Source of the DNA: Magnetospirillum sp.
GTDB lineage: Bacteria; Pseudomonadota; Alphaproteobacteria; Rhodospirillales; Magnetospirillaceae
Assembly: GCA_020217035.1 (NCBI GenBank)
Contig: JAIWOG010000088.1
Coordinates: 1-10,000, forward strand
Direction: 5' to 3'
DNA length: 10,000 nt
In this document: in pieces, positions 1 to 7,268 of the stretch
Layout: each line of letters opens with the position of its first letter
Position numbering within the stretch: the first letter of the stretch is position 1
Program-made: the position numbers and the translations under genes
Notes under the pieces: generated by a model
The model's database searches: none
Told to the model about the DNA's origin: nothing
Seen by the model: the letters and a program-made list of their open reading frames with translations, nothing else

Positions 1-413
1 CAGCCCAAGCCGCCGTCGCCCAGTTTGGCGGTGATGTTGTGGATGCGCAGCTCGCGGAAACGCTTTTCCGCCTCGACCAGCAGCGGCTTGTGACGTTCGA
101 TGGTGTAAAGCCGCCGGCACAGCCGCGACAGCACCGCCGCCTGATAGCCCGAGCCGGTGCCGATTTCCAGCACCTTCATGCGTTCGCCCACTTCCAGCGC
201 CTGGGTCATCAGGGCGACGATATAGGGCTGGCTGACCGTCTGGCCGCACGCGATGGGCAGCGCATGGTTTTCATAGGCTTGGTCCAGGAAAGGCTGGGCG
301 ACGAAACGGTCGCGCGGCACTTTCTCGATCGCCGCCAACACCCTGGTGTCGGTGATTCCTTGGCCGCGCAATTCCATCAACAGCCGGATGACGCGGGGAT
401 CGGCGCCGACCAT
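1..413 (-). CDS. pcm: Protein-L-isoaspartate O-methyltransferase, 5' part (3' end outside the window)
   Basis: Pcm transfers a methyl group from S-adenosylmethionine to abnormal L-isoaspartyl residues, starting repair of aged proteins in the cytoplasm. Reading the minus strand from the ATG at 413 gives 137 uninterrupted codons to the window edge. Visible family signatures are GQTVSQPYIVALM at residues 57-69, which holds the conserved active-site serine region, and the SAM-binding glycine motif VLEIGTGSGYQAAVL at 81-95, followed by YTIER at 103-107. The ATG lies 9 bases after the surE stop, with an AGGG element 7 bases upstream that overlaps that stop codon. Pcm and SurE are neighbours in many proteobacteria and both are linked to stationary-phase survival. 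The remaining C-terminal part lies to the left of the window. Family identity is secure; only the 3' end is unseen. Confidence 0.93.
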   Translation of the reverse strand, partial: MVGADPRVIRLLMELRGQGITDTRVLAAIEKVPRDRFVAQPFLDQAYENHALPIACGQTVSQPYIVALMTQALEVGERMKVLEIGTGSGYQAAVLSRLCRRLYTIERHKPLLVEAEKRFRELRIHNITAKLGDGGLG

Positions 414-422
414 GTCCGCGCC

Positions 423-1205
423 CTAGCCGAACAGCGGCTTCAAGGCATCCATGGTCGCCCCATGGGTCAGATCGACACAAAGTGGCGTCACCGCGACAGC
501 ACCACGCATGACCGCCTCGATGTCGGTCCCGGGCACGCCTTGTTCCTCGGCCCGCTGGGCGCCGATCCACACATAGGGTTCCCCGCGCGGATCAAGACGC
601 TCGATCAACTCGTCGCCGATCTTGCGCTTGCCCTGGCGCACCACCTCGATGCCGCTGACCTGGGAATGCAGGACATCGGGGAAGTTGACGTTCATCAGCA
701 CGTTCAGCCCCCACCCCACTTGGCAGACCGTGCGGATGACCCGTGGCCCCCAATGCTCGGCGGTGGACCAATGCACCGGCTGGTCGGGACGCAGGAACTG
801 CGACAGGGCGATGGACGGAATCCCCAGGATGGTGGCTTCCATGGCCGCCGCCACCGTGCCGGAATAAGTGACGTCGTCGCCCATGTTGGCGCCCCGGTTG
901 ACACCGGACAGCACCAGATCGGGCTTCTTGTCCTTCAACACGTGGTTGACGCCCAGCAGGACCGCATCGGTGGGGGTGCCGTCCACGCAAAAATGCCGTT
1001 CGGAAACCTGCTTGACCCGCAAGGGACGGCGAATGGTCAGGGAATGGCCGGCCGCCGATTGCTCGCTTTCCGGGGCCACCACCCAGACGTCGTCGCTGAG
1101 GCCGCGGGCGATACGTTCCAGCACCTTGATGCCCGGCGCGTTGATGCCGTCATCGTTGCTGATGAGGATGCGGGCGCAAGACAGGTCGGCGATGGGGGCG
1201 AACAT
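423..1205 (-). CDS. surE: 5'/3'-nucleotidase SurE
   Basis: SurE is a metal-dependent cytoplasmic phosphatase that removes phosphate from nucleoside 5'- and 3'-monophosphates and is associated with stationary-phase survival. The 260-residue product has the full SurE fold. The metal-binding aspartates are in ISNDDG (Asp18, Asp19), the serine of the active site is in PESEQSAAGHSLT (Ser50), and the asparagine is in SGVNRGANMGDDVTYSGTV (about Asn103). Later NVNFPD also fits the family. The reading frame stays open upstream to 1319, but those 38 residues overlap the end of serS and do not look like SurE. I therefore chose the ATG at 1205, 4 bases after the serS stop. The protein then begins about ten residues before the usual start at the first beta strand. 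No good ribosome binding site is seen, so translation is probably coupled to serS. Confidence 0.95.
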   Translation of the reverse strand: MFAPIADLSCARILISNDDGINAPGIKVLERIARGLSDDVWVVAPESEQSAAGHSLTIRRPLRVKQVSERHFCVDGTPTDAVLLGVNHVLKDKKPDLVLSGVNRGANMGDDVTYSGTVAAAMEATILGIPSIALSQFLRPDQPVHWSTAEHWGPRVIRTVCQVGWGLNVLMNVNFPDVLHSQVSGIEVVRQGKRKIGDELIERLDPRGEPYVWIGAQRAEEQGVPGTDIEAVMRGAVAVTPLCVDLTHGATMDALKPLFG

Positions 1206-1209
1206 GATC

Positions 1210-2472
1210 TCAGGCGATGACTTCCAGCCCGCCCATATAGGGGCGCAGCGCTGCGGGGACGCGGATGGAACCGTCTTCCTGCTGGTAGTTTTCCAGCACG
1301 GCAACCAGGGTGCGGCCAACCGCCAGCCCCGAGCCGTTCAGCGTGTGGACGAAGCGGTTGCCCTTTTCGCCCTTGAACCGCGCCTTCATGCGCCGCGCCT
1401 GGAAGTCGCCGCAATTGGAACACGACGAAATCTCGCGATAGCGTCCCTGCCCCGGCAGCCACACTTCGATGTCATAGGTCTTCTGCGCCGAAAAACCCAT
1501 GTCGCCAGTGCACAGCACGATGGTGCGAAAGGGCAGTTCCAGGCGTTGCAGGATGGTTTCGGCGCATTGGGTCATGCGCTGATGCTCGGCCTCGGACTGA
1601 TCGGGATGGGCGATGGACACCATCTCGACCTTCCAGAACTGGTGCTGGCGGATCATGCCACGGGTATCCTTGCCCGCCGCCCCGGCCTCGGAGCGATAGC
1701 AAAGGGTGAGCGCGGTCATACGGATGGGCAAAGCCGCCTCGTCGACGATGGAATCGCCCACCAGGTTGGTCAGCGGCACTTCCGCCGTGGGGATCAGCCA
1801 ATGGCCGGTATTGGCCTTGAACAGATCGTCGCCGAACTTGGGCAACTGGCCGGTGCCGAACAGGGCGGCATCCTTGACCAGGGTCGGCGGGCTGACTTCG
1901 GTATAGCCATGTTCCACGGTCTGCACGTCCAGCATGAACTGGGCAAGGGCACGTTCCAGACGGGCCAGCTTGCCCTTCAGCACCACGAAGCGAGCGCCCG
2001 ACAGCTTGGCGGCGCCGTCGAAATCCATCATCCCCAGCTTGGTGCCCAGGGCGTCGTGTTCCAACGGCTGGAAGGCGAATTCACGGGGCGTGCCCCAGCG
2101 GTGCACCTCGACATTGTGATCCTCGTCAGGACCATCGGGGACGTCCGCGCCCGGCAGATTGGGGATCGAGGCCAGGATGGCTTCGATTTCCTCGCCCAGC
2201 GACTTGTCCTGAGCTTCCATCAACGGAATATCATCCTTCAGCCGCGCCATCTCTTCCATGATGGCGCTGGCGTCGCCGCCCTGCTTCTTGATGATGCCGA
2301 TCTGCTTGGAGGTCTCGTTGCGGCTGGCCTGCATTTCCTGCAAGCGGGTCTGGGCGGCACGGCGTTCGCCGTCCAGACGGATCAATTGGGCGGAACGCGC
2401 TTCCAGGCCGCGCCGGGCCAGGCCAGCGTCAAAAGCCTCGGGATTGTCGCGAATCCATTTCAGGTCGTGCAT
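1210..2472 (-). CDS. serS: Serine--tRNA ligase (seryl-tRNA synthetase)
   Basis: This class II aminoacyl-tRNA synthetase charges tRNA-Ser, and also tRNA-Sec where present, with serine in the cytoplasm. The 420-residue length is normal. An N-terminal long-helix coiled coil, about residues 30-100, is the tRNA-binding arm. The catalytic domain shows the serine-recognition TAE motif (229-231, in [10 protein letters not shown]), motif 2 from CYRSEAG (258-264) to FWKVEM (279-284), and motif 3 [19 protein letters not shown] (379-397). Nothing essential is missing. The ATG at 2472 gives the typical opening [14 protein letters not shown]. The gene starts 25 bases after the tatC stop and ends 4 bases before surE. 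Only a weak GTGGA-like element precedes the start. Location between tatC and surE matches the common alphaproteobacterial order. Confidence 0.98.
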   Translation of the reverse strand: MHDLKWIRDNPEAFDAGLARRGLEARSAQLIRLDGERRAAQTRLQEMQASRNETSKQIGIIKKQGGDASAIMEEMARLKDDIPLMEAQDKSLGEEIEAILASIPNLPGADVPDGPDEDHNVEVHRWGTPREFAFQPLEHDALGTKLGMMDFDGAAKLSGARFVVLKGKLARLERALAQFMLDVQTVEHGYTEVSPPTLVKDAALFGTGQLPKFGDDLFKANTGHWLIPTAEVPLTNLVGDSIVDEAALPIRMTALTLCYRSEAGAAGKDTRGMIRQHQFWKVEMVSIAHPDQSEAEHQRMTQCAETILQRLELPFRTIVLCTGDMGFSAQKTYDIEVWLPGQGRYREISSCSNCGDFQARRMKARFKGEKGNRFVHTLNGSGLAVGRTLVAVLENYQQEDGSIRVPAALRPYMGGLEVIA

Positions 2473-2497
2473 GACGTCACATCCACTTTAAGCGGGA

Positions 2498-3328
2498 TCA
2501 ATGATTGAAATCGGTCTCGTCGACCGGGTCGTCCTCGTCGTCCTCGTCCTCTTCTTCGGACGATTCGCCCCGCTTCTTTTCCGCCATGCGGGCCGAGATG
2601 ATCGAGGCTTCGTACAAGATCACCATGGGAATGGCCAACGACAACTGGCTGACCACGTCGGGCGGCGTGACGATGGCGGCGAAGACGAAGACGGCGACGA
2701 TGGCATAGCGGCGCTTTTCCGCCAGCCCCTTGGCGGTGACCAAGCCGACGCGGGCCAAAAGCGTCAGCAGCACCGGCATCTGGAAGGCCAGGCCGAAAGC
2801 GAATATCAAGGTCATGATCAAGGACAGCGATTCGCTGACCTTGGCTTCCAGCTGGATGGGCAACTCGCCCTGATGGGGCACCAAATTCTCGAAGCCCAGC
2901 AAATAGGTGTACAGCATGGGCAGAACCAGGAAGTACACCAGGGCGGCGCCCATGGTGAACAGTACCGGGGTGGCGAACAGAAACGGCAGGAAGGCTTGCC
3001 GTTCGTTCTTGTAAAGCCCAGGCGCGACGAAGGCCCACAACTGCCCGGCCCAAACCGGGAAACAGATGACGGCGGCGGCGAAGGCCGACACCTTCACATA
3101 GGTGAAGAACGCTTCGGTCGGCGCGGTGTAGATCAGACGCCGCATGCCGCCCTTGTCCAGGGCGACCCGGGCGTAGGGGTCCATCAGGAAGCCGTAGATG
3201 TCGGCGGCGAAATAGAAACAGCCGGCGAAAACCACCACGAAGGCCAGCACCGACCACAGCAGGCGTTGACGCAACTCGACCAGATGGTCGAGCAAGGGCA
3301 TGGTCTTGTCTTCGTTCATGGCGTTCAC
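2498..3328 (-). CDS. tatC: Sec-independent protein translocase subunit TatC
   Basis: TatC is the multi-spanning inner-membrane receptor that, with TatB, recognises twin-arginine signal peptides and recruits TatA to move folded proteins across the membrane. The 276-residue product has six hydrophobic segments and clear family marks: HLVELRQRLL near the N terminus (15-24), WAFVAPGLYKNER at 98-110 with Glu109 matching the E. coli signal-peptide-binding Glu103, and TPPDVVSQ at 221-228. The intramembrane position equal to E. coli Glu170 is glutamine (Gln183 in AFQMP). The tail after about residue 254 is strongly acidic. The start is a GTG at 3328 in a GTGA overlap with the tatB stop, indicating coupled translation. 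In-frame ATGs at codons 4 and 10 are alternatives; codon 10 would start the protein as MPLLDHLVELR. Confidence 0.97.
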   Translation of the reverse strand: MNAMNEDKTMPLLDHLVELRQRLLWSVLAFVVVFAGCFYFAADIYGFLMDPYARVALDKGGMRRLIYTAPTEAFFTYVKVSAFAAAVICFPVWAGQLWAFVAPGLYKNERQAFLPFLFATPVLFTMGAALVYFLVLPMLYTYLLGFENLVPHQGELPIQLEAKVSESLSLIMTLIFAFGLAFQMPVLLTLLARVGLVTAKGLAEKRRYAIVAVFVFAAIVTPPDVVSQLSLAIPMVILYEASIISARMAEKKRGESSEEEDEDDEDDPVDETDFNH

Positions 3329-3705
3329 GGTGCCGGCGGCTTCTCGGGGGCTGAAACCGCTGGCGCGGTCCCGGCGGTGTCGGCCACGGCGGCGGTGGCG
3401 GCGGGCTCGTCCAGCTTGGGGGCTTCCAAGGAACGGGCGATATCGCCGGTGGGATCGATGCTCTTTTCGATCTCCTGGCGTAGCGCGTTGGTGTCCGCCA
3501 CCTTCTCGACCTGGCTTTTCAGTTCTGCCAATTCGGTTTCACGCACCATGTCGTCGACGCCGCGCTGGAATTCGCCGGCCAGTTCGCGGGCCTTGCGGAC
3601 CCAGCGGCCACACATACGCAAGACGTGCGGCAAGTCCTTGGGGCCGATGACGATCAACGCCACCACGGCCACCAAAGCCATTTCGTCCATGCCGATGTCG
3701 AACAT
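3325..3705 (-). CDS. tatB: Sec-independent protein translocase subunit TatB
   Basis: TatB partners TatC in the membrane-bound twin-arginine signal-peptide receptor. The 126-residue product begins MFDIGMDEM, the conserved TatB opening. A short hydrophobic membrane helix (about residues 8-20) is followed by the hinge GPKDLP (21-26), a long charged amphipathic helix to about residue 85, and a Pro/Ala-rich tail that is probably disordered. The GPKDLP motif and an acidic residue in the N-terminal helix separate it from TatA, which has FGAGKIP. A good AAGGA ribosome binding site stands 8 bases before the ATG. The gene starts 36 bases after the tatA stop and its TGA overlaps the tatC GTG start. Confidence 0.95.
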   Translation of the reverse strand: MFDIGMDEMALVAVVALIVIGPKDLPHVLRMCGRWVRKARELAGEFQRGVDDMVRETELAELKSQVEKVADTNALRQEIEKSIDPTGDIARSLEAPKLDEPAATAAVADTAGTAPAVSAPEKPPAP

Positions 3706-3713
3706 GCGCCGGG

Positions 3714-3718
3714 TCCTT
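3714..3718 (-). promoter_or_regulatory. Ribosome binding site of tatB
   Basis: On the minus strand this reads AAGGA and stands 8 bases before the tatB ATG at 3705. It is one of the three strong Shine-Dalgarno matches in the window, suggesting that tatB is initiated independently of tatA. Confidence 0.75.
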
Positions 3719-3741
3719 CGCGAGCGTGGAAAGCGCCGCCC

Positions 3742-3975
3742 TTACTGGCGGGCGCTGTCCTTTTCCGCGGTCTTGGCGGCGGCTTCGGTTTCCAGACGCT
3801 GCGATTCGGCCGGCTTGGCCGCCGGAGTGGCCTCGTCTTCGTCGTTCAGGCCCTTCTTGAACGCCTTGACGCCCTTGGCCATGTCGCCCATCAGCTTGGG
3901 AATCTTGCCCGCGCCGAACAGCAGAAGCACGATGACCAGAACGATCAGCCAGTGCCAAATGCTGAAGCTACCCAT
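3742..3975 (-). CDS. tatA: Sec-independent protein translocase subunit TatA
   Basis: TatA forms the oligomers that let folded twin-arginine substrates cross the inner membrane after docking on TatBC. The 77-residue protein shows the standard plan: a single N-terminal membrane helix (about residues 6-20), the hinge FGAGKIPKL (20-28), an amphipathic helix with [13 protein letters not shown], then a charged Ala/Glu/Lys-rich tail. A strong AGGAG ribosome binding site lies 8 bases before the ATG. It is the first gene of a complete tatABC set in order. The 75-base space from scpB is the largest gap in the window and is the best place for any tat-specific control element. TatB is ruled out by the GAGKIP hinge and short length. 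Confidence 0.97.
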   Translation of the reverse strand: MGSFSIWHWLIVLVIVLLLFGAGKIPKLMGDMAKGVKAFKKGLNDEDEATPAAKPAESQRLETEAAAKTAEKDSARQ

Positions 3976-3983
3976 GTAAAGTT

Positions 3984-3988
3984 CTCCT
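3984..3988 (-). promoter_or_regulatory. Ribosome binding site of tatA
   Basis: On the minus strand this reads AGGAG, 8 bases before the tatA ATG at 3975. Just upstream, CCTG-CGGG-CAGG (3986-3997) could form a four-base-pair hairpin covering part of the site. The hairpin is short and its effect is speculative. Confidence 0.8.
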
Positions 3989-4050
3989 GCCCGCAGGGAT
4001 GAAAGGGTGGGCGCGGATCATCGCAGACTTACGCGGGTCCCGCAACCGCC

Positions 4051-4713
4051 CTATTCCGCCAAGCCCAGTAAGTCGTTGTCGTCGTCGTCCGCCAGGTCGA
4101 GTTCCGGCTCGGGCTCGTCGTCGGTGTCCACCGGAGCCAGATCGTCGACGGCGCGGTTGCCATAGGCGTCGGCGGCGGGACGGGTATCCAGCAGCCCGGC
4201 GGCCTTCAATTCCTTGAGGTTGGGCAGGTCCTCCAGGCTTTCCAGGCCGAAATGGTCCAAGAATCCGTCGCTGGTACCCCATTGCAGGGGCTTGCCGGGG
4301 CTGCGCCGCCGTCCGCGCGGCCGGATCCAGCCGGCCTCGAACAACAGGTCCAAGGTGCCCTTGGACAAGGCCACGCCGCGCACTTCCTCGATCTCGGCGC
4401 GGGTGATGGGCTGGTTGTAGGCGATGATGGCCAGAACCTCGATGGCGGCCCGCGACAGGCGCCTTGTCTGGGTCTGTTCGATGGTCAGGCGCCCGGCCAA
4501 GTCGGGAGCGGTGCGAAAAGCCCATTTGTCCTCTCGCCGCACCAGGTTGACGCCACGTCCGGCGTATTGACGCTGCAATTCCGCCAACAAGGCGGTCACA
4601 TCGCTGTCGGCGGGCAGCTTGTCCGCCAGATCCCGTTCGCTCAGCGGCTGAGCCGAGGCGAACAGCAAGGCTTCCAGAAGACGCAGATGCTCGGGGTCGA
4701 AATCGTCGGTCAC
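4051..4713 (-). CDS. scpB: Segregation and condensation protein B (SMC-ScpAB complex)
   Basis: ScpB is the winged-helix subunit of the SMC-ScpA-ScpB condensin that compacts and helps segregate the chromosome. The 220-residue product has two winged-helix regions. The first is about residues 8-75, opening with LLEALLFASAQPLSE. The second, about 84-155, contains the highly conserved run LSRAAIEVLAIIAYNQPITR (86-105), then RGVALSKGTL and a basic RPRGRRRSPGKPL element. After about residue 177 an alphaproteobacterial-style acidic, probably disordered tail follows (four consecutive Asp at 209-212). The start is a GTG at 4713 in a GTGA overlap with the scpA stop, so the two partner subunits are probably coupled in translation. 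Confidence 0.96.
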   Translation of the reverse strand: MTDDFDPEHLRLLEALLFASAQPLSERDLADKLPADSDVTALLAELQRQYAGRGVNLVRREDKWAFRTAPDLAGRLTIEQTQTRRLSRAAIEVLAIIAYNQPITRAEIEEVRGVALSKGTLDLLFEAGWIRPRGRRRSPGKPLQWGTSDGFLDHFGLESLEDLPNLKELKAAGLLDTRPAADAYGNRAVDDLAPVDTDDEPEPELDLADDDDNDLLGLAE

Positions 4714-5510
4714 GCCGCCGCCTCCCCGGCCTTCACGTAGATGGGGGAATAAGGCCCACCATCCTGACGCAATTGCAGGCGCCCCTGTTTGGCCAGTTCC
4801 AAGGCAGCGATGAAGGTGGACGCCACCGCCGACTTCATCTTCAGGCTATCGCCTTGAAAAGAGGGCAGATAGGCCGACAGCACCGACCAGTCGGGCATGG
4901 TGCCCAGCATGCGCTCCAGACGCCGAAGCGCGTCCTCTACCGAATAAAGGTCGGGGGCCTCGATATGCAGGGTTCGCACCGAGGTGCGCACCACATGGTC
5001 GGCATAGGCCTTCAGCAGGTCGAACAATTCCAGGTCGAACATGGAATGGGTGATCACCGGAACCTCTTCCGGCTCGCCGCGGACGAAGATGTCGCGGCCC
5101 AGTTGTGCCCGGTTGACCAAGGTGGTGCCCGCCCGCTGCATGGCTTCCAGCCGACGCAGGCGAAAGGCCAGAATATCGGCCATCTCGGCGGCGCTGGGCT
5201 GACCTTCCTGCTCGGGTTCCGGTTCCGGCAGCAACAAGCGCGACTTCAAATAGGCCAGCCACGCCGCCATCACCAGATATTCCGCCGCCAAATCCAGGTG
5301 GCGGTTGCGGATGCGGTTGACGAATTCCAGGTATTGGTCGGCCAGCCGCAGGATGGAAATCTTGGTCAGATCAACCTTTTGTTCACGCGCCAGGGTCAGC
5401 AGCACGTCCAACGGCCCCTCGAACCCGTCAAGGTCCAGCAGCAGCCGTTCCTCGGGGGAGCGCTGGGGAACCTCGTCATCCGCTTGAAATACGTCAACCT
5501 GCATTGACAT
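4710..5510 (-). CDS. scpA: Segregation and condensation protein A (kleisin subunit)
   Basis: ScpA is the kleisin that bridges the SMC heads and binds ScpB in the chromosome condensation complex. The conserved N-terminal SMC-binding region is present as DLDGFEGPLDVLLTLAREQK, followed by KVDLTKISI and the typical LAAEYLVMAAWLAYLKSRLLLP; a winged-helix C-terminal part follows, ending near GRLQLRQD. I start it at the ATG at 5510 (266 residues). An ATG two codons later at 5504 is equally possible, and one at 5552 would add 14 residues. That extension is richer in A/T than the gene body and does not resemble ScpA, so I leave it out. None of the three starts has a strong ribosome binding site. It follows the M50 gene by 58 bases and overlaps scpB by four. 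Confidence 0.93.
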   Translation of the reverse strand: MSMQVDVFQADDEVPQRSPEERLLLDLDGFEGPLDVLLTLAREQKVDLTKISILRLADQYLEFVNRIRNRHLDLAAEYLVMAAWLAYLKSRLLLPEPEPEQEGQPSAAEMADILAFRLRRLEAMQRAGTTLVNRAQLGRDIFVRGEPEEVPVITHSMFDLELFDLLKAYADHVVRTSVRTLHIEAPDLYSVEDALRRLERMLGTMPDWSVLSAYLPSFQGDSLKMKSAVASTFIAALELAKQGRLQLRQDGGPYSPIYVKAGEAAA

Positions 5511-5568
5511 CGCAATATCTTGTGTCGATGAAACAGGCGACCACAATAGCATGGATGGTCCCGCGGTT

Positions 5569-6252
5569 CTAGCCGCCGAATAGAGCCACCAGCACGGTCA
5601 GCAAGCCGTTGATGGCCGGTTGGATCGCCAAATCGAAGGGATCGACGCGGAAACCGGCCAATCCGGTGACCAAGGGCAGGATCATCAGCAGGCCGATGAC
5701 GATCAGGATTCCCTTGTCTTCCAGGCGGGCCAGATGGAAGGCCAGATGGCGCGGCAACAAGCCGACGGCCACTCTTCCGCCATCCAGCGGCGGGATCGGG
5801 ATCAGGTTGAAAACCGCCAACAGCAGGTTGATGTAAATGGCGTTGGCCAAGTTCAGCCGGGCCCAGTCAACCGCCGATGACGGCAAATGGCCGACGACGT
5901 TGATCAACAAAATGGCCAGGATGGCCATGGCGATGTTGGCGCCGGGGCCGGCGGCGGCGACCACCACCATGCCGTAGCGGGGGTTGCGCAGCTTGCGGAA
6001 ATCCACCGGCACCGGCTTGGCCCAGCCGAACAGGAACGAGCCCATCATCAGCAAAAGACCCGGCACGATGATGGTGCCGAACAGGTCGATGTGGCGCAGT
6101 GGGTTCAACGAAATGCGGCCCAGGCGCTTGGCGGTGTCGTCACCCATGGCCAGGGCGGCGTAACCATGGGCGGCTTCGTGCAAGGTGATGGCGAAGACCA
6201 ACGGCAAGGCCACCACCGAAACCTGCTGCACGATGCCGATCAGGTCGGTCAT
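5569..6252 (-). CDS. Site-2 protease family (M50) intramembrane metalloprotease
   Basis: This 227-residue polytopic inner-membrane protein belongs to the short M50 peptidase group related to site-2 proteases, which cleave substrates within the membrane using zinc. The zinc-binding HEAAH is at residues 25-29 inside the first hydrophobic segment, and the third ligand region NLIPIPPLDGG is at 149-159 with Asp157. Other family marks are GRISLNPLRHID (45-56), GWAKPVPV (76-83) and AGPGAN (101-106). There is no PDZ domain, so it is not RseP, and the substrate is unknown. The ATG at 6252 forms an ATGA overlap with the nagZ stop, implying coupled translation. Both motifs are intact, so an active protease is expected. 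Family is clear; cellular role is not. Confidence 0.93.
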   Translation of the reverse strand: MTDLIGIVQQVSVVALPLVFAITLHEAAHGYAALAMGDDTAKRLGRISLNPLRHIDLFGTIIVPGLLLMMGSFLFGWAKPVPVDFRKLRNPRYGMVVVAAAGPGANIAMAILAILLINVVGHLPSSAVDWARLNLANAIYINLLLAVFNLIPIPPLDGGRVAVGLLPRHLAFHLARLEDKGILIVIGLLMILPLVTGLAGFRVDPFDLAIQPAINGLLTVLVALFGG

Positions 6253-7268
6253 GCCAGCAACCGGTTCAGTTCCGCCAAGGCGGCGGCCTGATCCAGGTCA
6301 CGTTGCCGCTTCAGACGCTGCCCTTGGGCCACCCTTTCGCGGGCGCTGTCGGTCAGCGGCGCCAGTTCGGCGGCGATGGCGGTCATCTCGTCCATCTGGC
6401 CATTGCAATGCAGGACCACGTCGCAACCGGCATCCAGGCAAGCCCGGGTGCGTTCGCCGAAGCCGCCGCCCAGGGCCTTCATGGACAAATCGTCGGAAAT
6501 CAGCAGCCCTTCGAAACCGATCAGGCCGCGAATGATCTCGCCGATCACCTTGGCCGAGGTGGTGGCCGGAGCGGCCTGATCGATGGCGGTGTAGACCACA
6601 TGGGCGGTCATCGCCCAGGGCTGGTCGCGCAGCGCGGCGAAGGGGGCGAAATCCTGGGCTTCCAATTCGGCCCGGCTGGCAGTGACCACCGGCAGCGACA
6701 AGTGGGAATCGACCATGGCGCGTCCATGGCCGGGAATGTGCTTGATCACCGGCAACACGCCTTGGTCCAGCAGGCCATCGCAAACGGCGCGACCCAAATC
6801 GGCCACCATGGCGGCATTCGTGCCGAAGGCGCGGTCGCCGATGACGTCATGGGCGCCGGAAACCGGCACGTCGAGGACCGGGGCGCAGTCCACGTCGATG
6901 CCCAGGTCCGCCAACTCGGCGCCGATCAGACGATAGTTCAGGCGCAGCGCCTGACAGGCCGCCTGCATGTCCCCGGCCGCCAAGTCGGCGAAAACCGCCC
7001 CCGCAGGCGCCGCCCGCCAGTGCGGCGGGCGCAGGCGTTGTACCCGCCCTCCTTCCTGGTCGATCAACACCGGGGCGTCGGCGCGGCCGACGCTGTCGCG
7101 CAATTGCCGCACCAAGGTCCGAACTTGGTCGGGATTGTCGATGTTACGGGCGAACAGGATGAAGCCCAAGGGGTTGGTCCGGGCGAAAAATGCCTTTTCC
7201 TGTTCGGTCAGAAGCAGACCAGAACAGCCGAAGATGGCGGCCGAGGGGATGGATTTACTTGCGGACAA
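6249..7268 (-). CDS. nagZ: Beta-N-acetylhexosaminidase NagZ (GH3)
   Basis: NagZ is a cytoplasmic glycoside hydrolase family 3 enzyme that removes GlcNAc from GlcNAc-anhydroMurNAc (peptides) during peptidoglycan recycling, which in many bacteria also influences beta-lactamase induction. The 339-residue product has IDQEGGRVQRL (69-79), KHIPGHGR (176-183), the Asp-His pair in VDSHLSLP (Asp187, His189) typical of bacterial NagZ, and the nucleophile region LISDDLSMKAL (256-266). No signal peptide is seen, as expected. The first codon is a TTG at 7268. No in-frame ATG stands before the conserved AAIFGCSG at residues 10-17, so a non-ATG start is required. It overlaps the end of the SPOR gene by 14 bases and ends in an ATGA overlap with the M50 gene. 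Confidence 0.95.
   Translation of the reverse strand: MSASKSIPSAAIFGCSGLLLTEQEKAFFARTNPLGFILFARNIDNPDQVRTLVRQLRDSVGRADAPVLIDQEGGRVQRLRPPHWRAAPAGAVFADLAAGDMQAACQALRLNYRLIGAELADLGIDVDCAPVLDVPVSGAHDVIGDRAFGTNAAMVADLGRAVCDGLLDQGVLPVIKHIPGHGRAMVDSHLSLPVVTASRAELEAQDFAPFAALRDQPWAMTAHVVYTAIDQAAPATTSAKVIGEIIRGLIGFEGLLISDDLSMKALGGGFGERTRACLDAGCDVVLHCNGQMDEMTAIAAELAPLTDSARERVAQGQRLKRQRDLDQAAALAELNRLLA

Noticed and set aside
39..1220. Plus-strand open frame of 393 codons opposite surE and pcm
   Set aside because: Crosses the surE/pcm boundary in antisense and has His/Gln/Asp-rich composition without a domain.
1206..1319. Upstream extension of surE by 38 residues
   Set aside because: It would run inside the 3' end of serS and does not look like SurE; the ATG at 1205 gives the expected N terminus.
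868..2508. Plus-strand open frame of 546 codons opposite serS and surE
   Set aside because: It lies wholly antisense to serS and the start of surE, which have complete family motifs. The translation shows no recognisable domain, and long antisense frames are expected in GC-rich genes with strong third-position bias.
2501..3979. Plus-strand open frame of 492 codons opposite tatABC
   Set aside because: It is antisense to three clear Tat genes, spans their intergenic gaps, is full of low-complexity Gln/Gly/His residues and has no family resemblance.
4033..4043. Palindrome GCGGG-A-CCCGC as an intrinsic terminator after scpB
   Set aside because: The stem would have almost no loop and no T-run follows on the minus strand, so it does not fit a rho-independent terminator.
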